Below are positions 49,572 through 59,300 of a stretch of DNA of 64,000 nucleotides, piece after piece. The DNA is from Cedecea davisae DSM 4568 (lineage in GTDB: Bacteria > Pseudomonadota > Gammaproteobacteria > Enterobacterales > Enterobacteriaceae). The stretch is from assembly GCF_000412335.2 (NCBI RefSeq), contig NZ_KE161030.1:2449750-2513749 (forward strand), given 5' to 3'. Under the pieces are notes generated by a model, which worked only from the letters and a program-made list of their open reading frames with translations, was not told the DNA's origin and searched no databases. Within the stretch, counting starts at the first letter, position 1, and each line of letters opens with the position of its first letter. A program made the position numbers and the translations under genes.

Positions 49572-50954
49572 TTAACCGCCACTTTGCTCATCCTCATGCC
49601 GCATTTTAATAAGCATATAGCTGTTAAGCAGCTGGCGTAGCCTGCTCTCCAGCTGGCCTTGTAGCGCCTGCGGTACGGGCTCATCGGCGGGCAAATCCTG
49701 TAACCGGCGAACCAGCTCTTCGGCAGGCACTTCGTCATTCAGCGATTTTGAAACAGAAAACACCACGGTTTTTAGCTCGCTAACGGTCAGGTATTTTCCC
49801 TTCTTCTCATCCAGCTGGTTCAGGCGCTGCTGGAGCATTTGCAGTTCGGCCACGCCGTGACGCCAGCCTGCCGCGCCGGATGCCGGTAGCGCATTGGCGA
49901 CCATTATCGCCCGCCATTTTCCTGCGGCGTTTTTCGCCATTTCCGAACCAGGGTAAAGCTGCCAGGTTTGCTCCACCAGCCGCTCCCCGTGCAGCAGCGG
50001 CCAGTACGGAGGGAGCCTGCCAAGCTCTTCAAGGCGCGACTGCAATTGGCTGCCATAGGCCACGTTCTGATGCAGCCAGCCCGGGGATTCACGGTGCAGT
50101 GTTTCGACCTCTGCCGCTGGCAGAGTTGCCGGTAATTCTGCAACCGAGGCCATCAAAGCATTTTCCGCCGGATGATTAAGCAGAGCAGGAATGGCTACGC
50201 CACCCAGTCCCGCAAGGGCCGCCGAAACCGCGAGGCCGCAAACAAAGGCTTTAAGCGGCGTAATACGGCGTGGGGCTTCGGTTTTAATCTCAACTTCTAC
50301 TTCTGGCCTGTCGTGTACCACATAAACCCAGCGCGGAGCGCCTTCACTCGCTTCTGAATTGACCGCATGGATCGGCAAAACCACGGCCTGAGGCTGATGT
50401 TCCTCGGGTGCTGCCGCATCGCTGTTTTCAAGCCGGGTAATGTCGTTTTGCAGCATCTGGCGCAGCGCCTCAATCCCTGCCGCATTACGCAATTCGAGGC
50501 GCTGCAATACCTCGCCTATAGCCGCCAGTAACCTTTCACTTCTGTAGAGCGCCGCAAGATCCACGCGCTGGAGACTCAGCGTGCGGAACACCTGCTGAAG
50601 CCTTTTACTCAGGCCGCTGATAATCTCAATTCTGGCGTGTACCGAAGCGGGCCACATGGCCGACCACTGGTAGCGAACCAGGGCATCCACTATCGCCAGC
50701 CCTTCGTTAAAACCGTAAACCCCCGCAAGCTGGGTTCTTGCCAGAGTGAACCAGGCCGCCGTCTGAAGATCGACGCCGTTAGAGTCAAATAAATTAAGCG
50801 CCAGGCGTTCAACATAGGCCCAGTTAACATCGGGCCGCGCCGGGTGGGAAAGCTTGCCGAGTTCATCGCGCAGCGCTGCGTAATCCGGCATTGTTCGGGG
50901 GTCGCCCCCGGTTTTGAGTTGGCGTTCGTATGCCTGGGACATAGTGATATCCAT
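49572..50954 (-). CDS. T6SS TssA-family protein with VasL domain
   Basis: Protein of about 460 residues. The N-terminal 190 residues resemble ImpA/TssA (NWAYVERLALNLFDSNGVDL, RYQWSAMWPASVHARIEII); a single transmembrane helix lies near 235-258 (VCGLAVSAALAGLGGVAIPA), and the C-terminal part fits the VasL module (LPPYWPLLHGERLVEQTWQLYPG). Last gene of the operon. Start uncertain: a TTG (50972), ATG (50954) or ATG (50942) are all in frame with weak ribosome sites. It is the second TssA-type protein in the cluster. Confidence 0.8.
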   Translation of the reverse strand: MDITMSQAYERQLKTGGDPRTMPDYAALRDELGKLSHPARPDVNWAYVERLALNLFDSNGVDLQTAAWFTLARTQLAGVYGFNEGLAIVDALVRYQWSAMWPASVHARIEIISGLSKRLQQVFRTLSLQRVDLAALYRSERLLAAIGEVLQRLELRNAAGIEALRQMLQNDITRLENSDAAAPEEHQPQAVVLPIHAVNSEASEGAPRWVYVVHDRPEVEVEIKTEAPRRITPLKAFVCGLAVSAALAGLGGVAIPALLNHPAENALMASVAELPATLPAAEVETLHRESPGWLHQNVAYGSQLQSRLEELGRLPPYWPLLHGERLVEQTWQLYPGSEMAKNAAGKWRAIMVANALPASGAAGWRHGVAELQMLQQRLNQLDEKKGKYLTVSELKTVVFSVSKSLNDEVPAEELVRRLQDLPADEPVPQALQGQLESRLRQLLNSYMLIKMRHEDEQSGG

Positions 50955-50980
50955 TTCGACTGTAAATGACAAAGTGAGGA

Positions 50981-51439
50981 TTAAATAAACTGGCTGGTTT
51001 CGAGATAGTTTTGCTGTTTAAGGTGCCTGAGCATCACCTTGCCCTCCGGCATAAACTCGGTGCCGTAGCGCACCAGCCCAATGCCTTTTAGCTCCGCGTC
51101 TATGGCGTAGCGGAGTTCGCCGGGGATATTTTGCCCGAGCATCACCACCTTGATGGCCTTAAGCCTCGGCTCGTATTTCAGCAGCACTTCGGACAGCGTC
51201 GCCATCAGCTGATGAGCCGTACCCGGCATGCCCTGAAGGATTTTGGTCATATCCGGCAAGCCGTAATCCGGCAGATGTGCCAGAGTGCCAGCCCGCGCGT
51301 TGAGGATGCGCTGCATATTATCCAGCACCGACAGCACCACCTGGTTTTCTTCGCTCACGTTGTGCAGTTCAAGGCCGCCGCTGTAGCTGCCGGTCAGCAT
51401 TTCATACAGCGAAGGGCCATTATGATTATCGGGCATCAT
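50981..51439 (-). CDS. tssE: T6SS baseplate subunit TssE (gp25-like)
   Basis: Baseplate wedge protein (152 residues) related to phage T4 gp25 and lysozyme-fold baseplate proteins. SLYEMLTGSYSG at the N-terminus, SVLDNMQRILNARAGTLAHLPDYGLPDM as the gpW/gp25 signature, and KYEPRLKAIKVVML. It overlaps the tssJ stop by 4 bases. Confidence 0.88.
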   Translation of the reverse strand: MMPDNHNGPSLYEMLTGSYSGGLELHNVSEENQVVLSVLDNMQRILNARAGTLAHLPDYGLPDMTKILQGMPGTAHQLMATLSEVLLKYEPRLKAIKVVMLGQNIPGELRYAIDAELKGIGLVRYGTEFMPEGKVMLRHLKQQNYLETSQFI

Positions 51440-51975
51440 TCATCCTTAAGCGGGAGGAGTTTCAGGCCATGGCTTCCTGCCTCAATAACTCTGGCCTTAT
51501 CCGGGTCGAGCGCTTCGCGGCTCATCACCAGCTTCCAGTTATTTTTTTCCATATCGGGATGGCGGAAGAACCCAACCACCGCAACGAATTTAGCCTCAGC
51601 CTCCATCGGCATATCCAGCGAGGCATCCTCACCCGGTTTTATCACCAGGCTGCGGCTCGCAAGCTGGTCGCCGTCCAGCAGGCTGTCTCCCTCGGCCAAT
51701 AACTGCTGATACAGCGCTTTATCAAATACCTGGCGATCTTTTAGCTGGTAAATACGCACCACCATAGGTTCGGAAAATGAGCGAATTTCAGTTGGATCGG
51801 TGTTAAGCGCCTCACGGGCGGTAAAGTCGAGATGCAGCACTTTGATTTGCTTATAAAATACTGAACTAAATGCCGATTTAGTCCCGTCCGCAACGCTCTG
51901 GCCAAGACCACAACCGGACAAACCGCAGGCAAGCAGCGCCATCAGCATTGATTTAGTCAAATTTGTAGGTAACAC
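51436..51975 (-). CDS. tssJ: T6SS outer-membrane lipoprotein TssJ
   Basis: Lipoprotein (179 residues) tethering TssM to the outer membrane. I place the start at GTG 51975: it has AAGGAA 7 bases upstream and leads into KSMLMALLACGLSGC, a signal peptide with lipobox LSGC; the open frame continues to 52074 but without signal features. Conserved TssJ blocks RIYQLKDRQVFDKALYQQLL and VVGFFRHPDMEKNNWKLV follow. The start overlaps the tssG end by 23 bases. Confidence 0.87.
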   Translation of the reverse strand: MLPTNLTKSMLMALLACGLSGCGLGQSVADGTKSAFSSVFYKQIKVLHLDFTAREALNTDPTEIRSFSEPMVVRIYQLKDRQVFDKALYQQLLAEGDSLLDGDQLASRSLVIKPGEDASLDMPMEAEAKFVAVVGFFRHPDMEKNNWKLVMSREALDPDKARVIEAGSHGLKLLPLKDE

Positions 51976-53035
51976 GTCGATTTCCTTTTTGCAGTGTCGC
52001 CGGTTTAAGGCCGCCGTAGTAGCCAAGCTCGGTGGTAAACGTTCCCGGCACTTCCTCTTCCGGGCAGCCGTCATCGCCCCCCAGAACGCCGTTCATTCCG
52101 GGCCAAAAAGGCGCTTCGCCCAGGGGCGGTATGGTTAACAAATGCGTCGCGGCCGTCAGCGTGATACGCGCCTTAAAACGCCAGCCCAGATAGACGCGCA
52201 GCATCACCATAAAGTCCTGATATAGCTGCCCGTCTGGCATCCAGCCTTGAGCCTCGTCCGCAGATCCGGTCTTCAGCTCAATAAGAAGTTGGCTACTGGC
52301 GTCCATCACCTCATCGCCGAGGGGGGCGTTGCCGTCCAGCAGAATGTCCTCTTTGCCACTGAATGCCAGAGGGTGTGCAACGGCAACCGGCCTCAGCGAA
52401 TAAGGGCTAACACAAGCCGTTGTTTCCGGGGCCAGAAGCTGAACCAGAGCCCGCACCCCTTCCTGCGTTTTACCGGGCTGGCGCAGTACGCCAAGCAGCG
52501 CGAGAAAACGGGATACCGGCGTGGCAATGTGGTTTGCCGTCCCGGGGATCCCCAGCCCCACCAGCCCCAACAACGACTGTGAAATAGCATCCGTCCCGCC
52601 ATTTTCAAAAGTGGCCGGATAGGAGTATTTCCGCCAGATGCGATAAAATTGCGTAAGGATGCGGTGGCTGAAAATATCAAGAAAACCCTGGAGCGCCTCG
52701 TGCCCTTCCCTGCGTTGGGTAATATCATCCAGGTAAGCGGTAGGCAGCGGGGAGTCCACGCCGTACAACCCCATGAACGTGGTACGAATAACCGGGGGCT
52801 TGTCGGCATTATCCTCATCGTATTCAACCGCTCTTAGCTCACCGGCCGGGAAGCCCATGCCCGGCCAGGGGCTGAATCGCACCGGATCGTTTGCCGGACT
52901 ACCGCCCCCCAAAGGCGCATTCTCCGGGTTCTGCTTCTCAATGAGCTGGCAAAAACGATAAAAGTTAATCCGCGAAATATCTTTTGCCAGGTCACGGCTT
53001 AACCCGGAATGCGGCGGTTGTGTTTCTCTTCCCAT
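51953..53035 (-). CDS. tssG: T6SS baseplate subunit TssG
   Basis: Baseplate protein (360 residues; VasB/ImpH). It binds TssF and TssK in the wedge. SRINFYRFCQLIEKQNPENAPLG at the N-terminus, FLGLYGVDSPLPTAY-like block (FMGLYGVDSPLPTAYLDDI) and FLDIFSHRILTQFYRIWRKY are TssG hallmarks. Overlaps tssF by 37 bases and tssJ by 23. Confidence 0.93.
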   Translation of the reverse strand: MGRETQPPHSGLSRDLAKDISRINFYRFCQLIEKQNPENAPLGGGSPANDPVRFSPWPGMGFPAGELRAVEYDEDNADKPPVIRTTFMGLYGVDSPLPTAYLDDITQRREGHEALQGFLDIFSHRILTQFYRIWRKYSYPATFENGGTDAISQSLLGLVGLGIPGTANHIATPVSRFLALLGVLRQPGKTQEGVRALVQLLAPETTACVSPYSLRPVAVAHPLAFSGKEDILLDGNAPLGDEVMDASSQLLIELKTGSADEAQGWMPDGQLYQDFMVMLRVYLGWRFKARITLTAATHLLTIPPLGEAPFWPGMNGVLGGDDGCPEEEVPGTFTTELGYYGGLKPATLQKGNRRVTYKFD

Positions 53036-54753
53036 TCCAGGCGCTCTCCGGTTGGTTGCAGAATGATAATCAGGCGATTAAACAGGTAGATATCGGTATA
53101 GAGGGCAAAAAATCGACTCAGCATTTCACCAAACAAACAGATATCGCCGTGCCCGGCAAAACCGCCGCTGTCGAGGGTCACTTCTATTTGCACGCCGCGT
53201 AACAAATGGCCCTGTTCGAAGCGCTCCGTTTCACCGTGGCTGACATCGATAATCGCTTCGAGGCGGCGACGGTTCATTTCACTGTCCGTCCATTCATAAA
53301 GAGCCAGCGTGCCGCGCAGCACCTCTGCGTTATCCATCATAGAAAGAAAATTACTGCCGAGGTGGCTTAAAATACGCCAGTGAAAGCGATCTCTGTCCGG
53401 CGGGTAACAGGGCAGAGTTGGCGCGCAAAGATTACGCACGGCAATACTTGCCGAGGTGGTTTTCATCACGCTATCAAGCACCGTACTTTGCAGCGCCCTG
53501 CGCGGGAGTTGCCCGTTAGTGCCGGTCAGCGTTAAAGACAGGCTTTCATCTGCCGGCACGGTATGGTTATCAAATGCTTCGCCGCCGAGGATTATCCAGG
53601 TGTTGTGCAGCCCCGAAGGGCCGCGGCGTACACGAGTATGGTAATAATATTCGGGCGCTTCGTGCCGCATCATCCCGCCCTTATGGCGGAAGCTAGAAAA
53701 CGGCACATAGGTGTTTTTCCCCGAAGACAGGACCGAGTCAACCGAATAGATCTCGGTGTGCCCGTCCTGAACACGCATTGGGCGCAGCAGATATTCCGTT
53801 TGCAAAGCGTTAATGGTCAGTGGGTCCGATTCCAGCAGAAATAAGTTAACCACCGGCACGCAGTTCAGCCTTAAATGCTTCTCGGTGAAACTAAAATCAT
53901 GCTCCCAGCGCTCAGAAAGCACGACCTCAATTTCAAACCAGGGTAATTGAGGAGGAAAATCAATGCTATCCAGTCCATGAAGACCGGCGAACATGAATTT
54001 TTCACGAAAGGTAAAATACTCCAGCAGCAGCTGGTAGCCGCTAAAGCTGGCACTTCCTTTTGGCCATAAGCCGCTCTCCTCGTCAAAACCTGAAGCCGTG
54101 AAATATCCCGCAAGAGGCCGACGTTCTGCTTCTCCAGCCAGACGTATCCACATGCGTTCAACATTCAAAGTAAAAGTTTCGTGCATCGCGCATGCCAGCG
54201 GCGCATCGGCGTTGAAATACAACGGCAGGCAGCTAAGATCGATGCGGCCCCAGTCCGCAAGGCTGCTGCACTGAAAGCGCATGTTAATCACCGACCGCCC
54301 CTCTGAGTCGGTCGTCAGATTAGCGTTTTCCAGCGACAGCGGCTGGAGGTTTATCTCCTGCGTGGTGCTATAGCGGCAGCGGGTATTCTTCTCGCCGATG
54401 GGCCGGGAAAGAACCTCAAAGCCCTTTTCGATACGCATCTTCTCTTTCATTTCCCGCCAGTCAGGCGTGAACTCCACGATCGACATAGAAGGAATGGTGC
54501 GTAGGTAGTGTGGCCACAGCAGGCTGACCAGCCCCTCCGTCAGCTCGGGAATATCGTCGTCAAGCTTCTCGCGCAGCCGCCCCATAAGAAAGGCAAATCC
54601 CTCAAATAGCCGCTCCACATACGGGTCCCGCGCACCGGCTTTATCGAGGTTTAGCATTGCGGCACGTTCAGGGTGAGCGCGGGCGAACTCCTCCCCGGCT
54701 TCCAGCAGATAGCGCATTTCAGCGTCGTAATAACGCAGAGTTAAATCGTCCAT
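52999..54753 (-). CDS. tssF: T6SS baseplate subunit TssF
   Basis: Largest baseplate wedge protein (584 residues; VasA/ImpG). The N-terminus LRYYDAEMRYLLEAGEEFAR, then DPYVERLFEGFAFLMGRLREKLDDDIPEL, FTPDWREM, and the late LRGVQIEVTLDSGGFAGHGDI match the family. 27 bases after the VasJ-type gene. Confidence 0.95.
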   Translation of the reverse strand: MDDLTLRYYDAEMRYLLEAGEEFARAHPERAAMLNLDKAGARDPYVERLFEGFAFLMGRLREKLDDDIPELTEGLVSLLWPHYLRTIPSMSIVEFTPDWREMKEKMRIEKGFEVLSRPIGEKNTRCRYSTTQEINLQPLSLENANLTTDSEGRSVINMRFQCSSLADWGRIDLSCLPLYFNADAPLACAMHETFTLNVERMWIRLAGEAERRPLAGYFTASGFDEESGLWPKGSASFSGYQLLLEYFTFREKFMFAGLHGLDSIDFPPQLPWFEIEVVLSERWEHDFSFTEKHLRLNCVPVVNLFLLESDPLTINALQTEYLLRPMRVQDGHTEIYSVDSVLSSGKNTYVPFSSFRHKGGMMRHEAPEYYYHTRVRRGPSGLHNTWIILGGEAFDNHTVPADESLSLTLTGTNGQLPRRALQSTVLDSVMKTTSASIAVRNLCAPTLPCYPPDRDRFHWRILSHLGSNFLSMMDNAEVLRGTLALYEWTDSEMNRRRLEAIIDVSHGETERFEQGHLLRGVQIEVTLDSGGFAGHGDICLFGEMLSRFFALYTDIYLFNRLIIILQPTGERLEWEEKHNRRIPG

Positions 54754-54780
54754 AAATTTATATTCTGTTTGTTCTGTAGG

Positions 54781-56382
54781 TTAGCCGCACAATACTGCGG
54801 CGCGAGCGGGATCGAGAGACAGCAGCCCGGCAAGTAAAGTATCCATCTCTGGCTGGAGGCGGATTTTATCCGTCTCGCTACGTGCCGCCTTCATACGCAG
54901 CAGCTTCAGGCGGCGCGCCCTCACTTCAAACAGCAAATCTGGCGTCCATTGTTGCAGGGTTATCTGCCGGGCGGCGGCATCCAGCTCCCCGAGCAGATGC
55001 AGCGCCATCTCGTTTTTACCGTATTGCTCGGCGACCCGCGCCATAAGCAAACGCATTAGCCAGCGGTCACGCGGAGTTGCCATGCCCGGCCGGTTTTGCA
55101 GCCAGTTGAGAGCAGACTCGATACCTTCCCCATCGGCTTTTGCCAGCACTTCCGGCTCAAGAGCGAGGATGTCATCCTGTGTTGCAGGAGCCGTACTAAG
55201 CGATTCGCTCTGCCAGCTGCCGGGTTCGGCGAGGATCTTTTCACCTATCCAGCTAAGCGTCACTTCATCGGCAAACGGCGTGCCATCGTCAAAAGCAAGC
55301 GACTCCAGGCCCGGCAGCCGGGCAAGCAGCCCTTTAAGGTCATGGCACAGGATATCTGCCCGGCAGCTATCGGAGTCCATCTTCAGCAGCGCCTGCCACG
55401 CATACCATTGCACGTCCAGCCACAGGTGATTTACCCCGCGCACAAACAGGCTATCGGTTTGTTCAAGCAGCTCCAGCCAGCTTTGCTGCAGGTATAAACG
55501 CTTAAGCCGGGCGCGATGATCGGGCTTAGGTGCCAGCAACCGGGTACGGCTGTTAGCATCAAGCGGAGGAAGCTGTGTCAGCGTATCCCAGCGCACGCTT
55601 TTGATAAGGTGATGCCCGGCAAGCCAGCCGCCGGGCTGGTTACGGAGGTATTGAGCCAGCACTTTTGCCTGGTCAAGAAGATCGCGCCCGGACGCCACAT
55701 CGGTCATGCCCGGGACTGCCGGGCCGCTGGAAGTTGACGCCGGAAGTGCATCTTCGTCCCGGCTGGTTTGCGGCACTATGCTCTGCGCGCCACCGCTTTG
55801 CGCCAGCCGGTTTTCGAGCGCCTGATACAAGGGATTGAGTTCGGGCAGAGCCTCTTCACTCCCTTGCTGCAAAATCTGCTCCGAGAGCAGTAATGCTCCC
55901 ACCACACGCTGCATCACGGCAACGTCCACTTCCGGGTACAGCGACAGGCTGTCCAGCATTCTGCTGCTGCCCAGCCACTGGAGAGCAGCTCTTCTACTGC
56001 GGTCGCGGAGCGGATGCAGCCTGGAGCCAAAATGCTTAAGCATTCCGGCCAGCAGCTCCAGCCCCTCAGCCAGACCGGTTTCGCCGTCCTGATGCAGGCG
56101 AGCCCACACGTAAAAAGTGACGACACGTAAATCCTTGCTGACGCCGGTCAGCAGCTTTTCAGTCAGGGAGCAAATCAGGCCGGTATCAATCCCTGAAAGC
56201 TGGTTAACTTCTTCACGAATGCGCTGAAAATCGTCGTCATAGCCGGGATCTTCCCCCACTGGATTGTCATCGCTCAGCGGCTGAAGCCAGTTATCCCACA
56301 GCTGAAGACGTGTAAGAGATTGTTGGATCAGCTTATTTTCATCAGCCCCGCAGGCTAAAACTAAATTGTGTAGAGAGGCCAT
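54781..56382 (-). CDS. tssA: T6SS TssA/VasJ-family protein
   Basis: Protein of 533 residues that caps or primes sheath-tube assembly. ImpA N-terminal signature at about 35-70 (PLSDDNPVGEDPGYDDDFQRI) and GVSKDLRVVTFYVWARLHQD; the C-terminal VasJ-type domain (GLESLAFDDGTPFADEVTLSWI and ALNWLQNRPGMATPRDRW). ATG overlaps the tssM stop by one base. Confidence 0.88.
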   Translation of the reverse strand: MASLHNLVLACGADENKLIQQSLTRLQLWDNWLQPLSDDNPVGEDPGYDDDFQRIREEVNQLSGIDTGLICSLTEKLLTGVSKDLRVVTFYVWARLHQDGETGLAEGLELLAGMLKHFGSRLHPLRDRSRRAALQWLGSSRMLDSLSLYPEVDVAVMQRVVGALLLSEQILQQGSEEALPELNPLYQALENRLAQSGGAQSIVPQTSRDEDALPASTSSGPAVPGMTDVASGRDLLDQAKVLAQYLRNQPGGWLAGHHLIKSVRWDTLTQLPPLDANSRTRLLAPKPDHRARLKRLYLQQSWLELLEQTDSLFVRGVNHLWLDVQWYAWQALLKMDSDSCRADILCHDLKGLLARLPGLESLAFDDGTPFADEVTLSWIGEKILAEPGSWQSESLSTAPATQDDILALEPEVLAKADGEGIESALNWLQNRPGMATPRDRWLMRLLMARVAEQYGKNEMALHLLGELDAAARQITLQQWTPDLLFEVRARRLKLLRMKAARSETDKIRLQPEMDTLLAGLLSLDPARAAVLCG

Positions 56383-59300
56383 TAATTCACTCCATCCATG
56401 GGTATAACATCGCCTTCATCGGCAAATTGCCCCAACGCGCCAGGCTCCACGCTAAATATTTGCGCTGGCAGGGTAAAATTACGCAATGACAGCAGTTCCA
56501 GCGGGCCATTCCCCAACTGTGTGCGCAACACCCACTGTAACGTTCGGCCATCTGGCGCGGTGAAGTTCATCATCCAGTGGCTGCTGTCCAGCCGCTGCCG
56601 CTTGCTTTGCTCAAGCCAGCGAATAAAGCCCCATGTCCCCACATAGTCGCCAAACAGGCGGGCGCCGCTCCCGGTTGTAGTCCAGGTCAATAGCGTGCCG
56701 GGTTTATAGGTTTCACCCGGCCAGCGGAAGCTTTGCCAGTCAGCCATCTGGTTAAAATAATGCAGTTTTTGCCCATCAATGGTGAGCTGCGTTTCCACCA
56801 CCTGCGGCACGGGGCGCGCCTGTAGCTCAAAACCGATCCCCTGCCCGCCGTCCGTGAAGAGAACGTCCGACAACTGGCTGAGCTGATTGACCGCCTTGAG
56901 GAACGCAGGATTAAAGGTCAGCCCCTGGCTATGAGCATTATCCGGAACCCACCGGCTGCCTTCTTTATGCAGCACGCCGTTGAGTTCGGTGACGAGAAAA
57001 CGATCGATGCGGCCCGTGTCTTTGCGGATAAACTCGGCCAGCATCGGCAAAGATGCATCGCTTTTGCTTGCCGCGAACGGAAAACGCCCGTTAAATGCCG
57101 TATTCCAGTTTGCCACTACGGCCCGGTTCCAGCGCTGGTTGAGGCTGGCAGCCGAGGGCTGCAACACGGTTTCCCAGGCCTGATTCAGAGGCTGGACAAA
57201 CAACGTGTTGCCAAAACCACTCCACTCTTCCCCAAGGCTTGCGGCCACCAGGCTGCCGTACTGCTGGGTGTCGGTCAAATCGACACTTTTTCCCTGAAAC
57301 ACGGTTTGCGCCAGAGTCTGCATCATTTCCTGCGGGTCCGACGCGCTGGCGATCTGTTGCAGGCGCAGACGCACGCGCGTAATGCGGGTCAGGTATGTTT
57401 GCAGGCTCAGCGAACTGTCCGCCGATATAGCATCGTTGTTTTTATTTTTTCCCATAAGCTGAAGCAGCGGCCCAAAGCTTTCGTCCAGCGGGCCTTGCGG
57501 CCCCAGAGCGCTCTGGTCGATGACCGGTTTATCTTTGCTGTTGATTAAGTCCTTAGCCGATTTGATTATCGAGTCGGACAAACCTTCACTTTTCTGCCCG
57601 GCCTGCCCCTGCCGCGCCAGGGTATTCATCAGCGCAATCAGCGGCGACTGGCGAACATCACTCATCAACGTCAGTTGATCGGTGACATCCGCGATATTAT
57701 TTGCCGGGTTAAGCCGCAGGCTATTGAGGAAGTTGAGCCAGCTGCCGGCGAAGTCGGTGAAATAACGCTGGGTTAGCCGCGCCCGAAGCGCTTCCGGAGC
57801 CAGGTCAGCGGAGACCGCCTTACGGCTGTCGCTCAGCACCCAGTCAATTTCATCCCGGCGGGTATTAGCAGCCTTATCAATGGCCTGCTTAACGCCGCCT
57901 TCCCATGCCTCACGGGTGAACATGCCCGGCACGCTCTCGTCGGTCGAGAACAGACGGCGCGCGTCCGTGCCCGGGGTCATATCCTCAAGCGAAACATCGG
58001 CAAAATTACGGCGCACCGATTTGAGCATGTTTTCATACAGCGTGCTTTCGGCATTACGGCGGCCAATTTGCTGCAATAGCACCTGGCGACTTTGGTTAAC
58101 CAGGGCGGCGTTCGGGGTGATTTTCCACTGCGGCTGGTGCGGCAGCTCAGAGATATAAAATGCCCAGAGGTCGGGCGACAAACTCTGCCATAAACCTTTG
58201 GAGACGCCGTTTAGCTCAGGCTGTACGGCCTTCATGGTTTGAGCATAAAACGCGCCGTCCGCTTTGTCCGGCCGCGCCATCATCAGCCAGGCTTTTAGCT
58301 GGTCGTAACCCGGTTTCGCAAGCTGAGCGCGCTGGTCGCTATTCGGGGCAGAATTGACCAATGCGCCAAGCTTACCGGCCAGGGCGGCATTGGCCGGGTC
58401 GCGAATCAGCCGATTGTTAACCACGCCATACCAGGGCAACATCGCGCCAAGCAGCTGCTGGCTGTGATCCAGCCCAAAACGCTGATACCACGGGGAACCA
58501 TGCAGTAGATGGTTCTGCAGGCTGCCCGCGTCGTTGCGCAGACTGTGGAGGGAAGTCAACTGAGCGTCAGAAACAGCAGGATGTTCCACCAAATCCCGGG
58601 CTTTGCTTGCCACGGTAGATATTTGCTGCCAGTTCAGGGCGAAGGAGATAAGCAGCCCCGCGCCCCATATCCCGATAACGCCCATCAACCCCCAGGCAAG
58701 CATTCGCTCCCACGCAAAACCAACACGGCGCCCGCGCACGCGGCCACAATCGTCAATAATGGCCTGCCAGGTAGCGGGAAGTGCCAGCGTATTTTTACGG
58801 CCAGCGACCAGCGGCGCCGCCGCGCTTTCCCCTGCTCCCTCGCGATTCTCCAGGCTAAAGGCCAAACCTCGTAGCGGAATGCGCTGCTGGCTGGCATACA
58901 GCCAGGGTGCCAGTTGCTGCCCCCAGAGGGAGATGCCTCCGTTCTTAAGATGTTGAGCTAGGCGCAGCAAAAAGTCATGGCCGTTATTCTCCACAACCTG
59001 ACTCATGCCTCTGCTGCTAAGCTCCGGCAGTAAATTTTCCAGCTGGTGAGCAATATCATCCGGCGCGGCGCGCAGCGGGAAGGCAACGCCAACCGCCTGT
59101 TCGGTTCGGCCACTTTGAGACCAGCCGCTGGCACACAGCTGCCACAGCCAAACCGGCGGCTGGTAGCGCAGCAGCTCGCCAATCCTCTCCAGCCCGCGCA
59201 GGTCATCATCACTCTGCCCCGGATCGAGGCTAAGCCCCTGACCAATAACCCGGACAATCCCGTCCAGCGGGCGGCCACGGCGTAGCTTGCGTAGTGAAGC

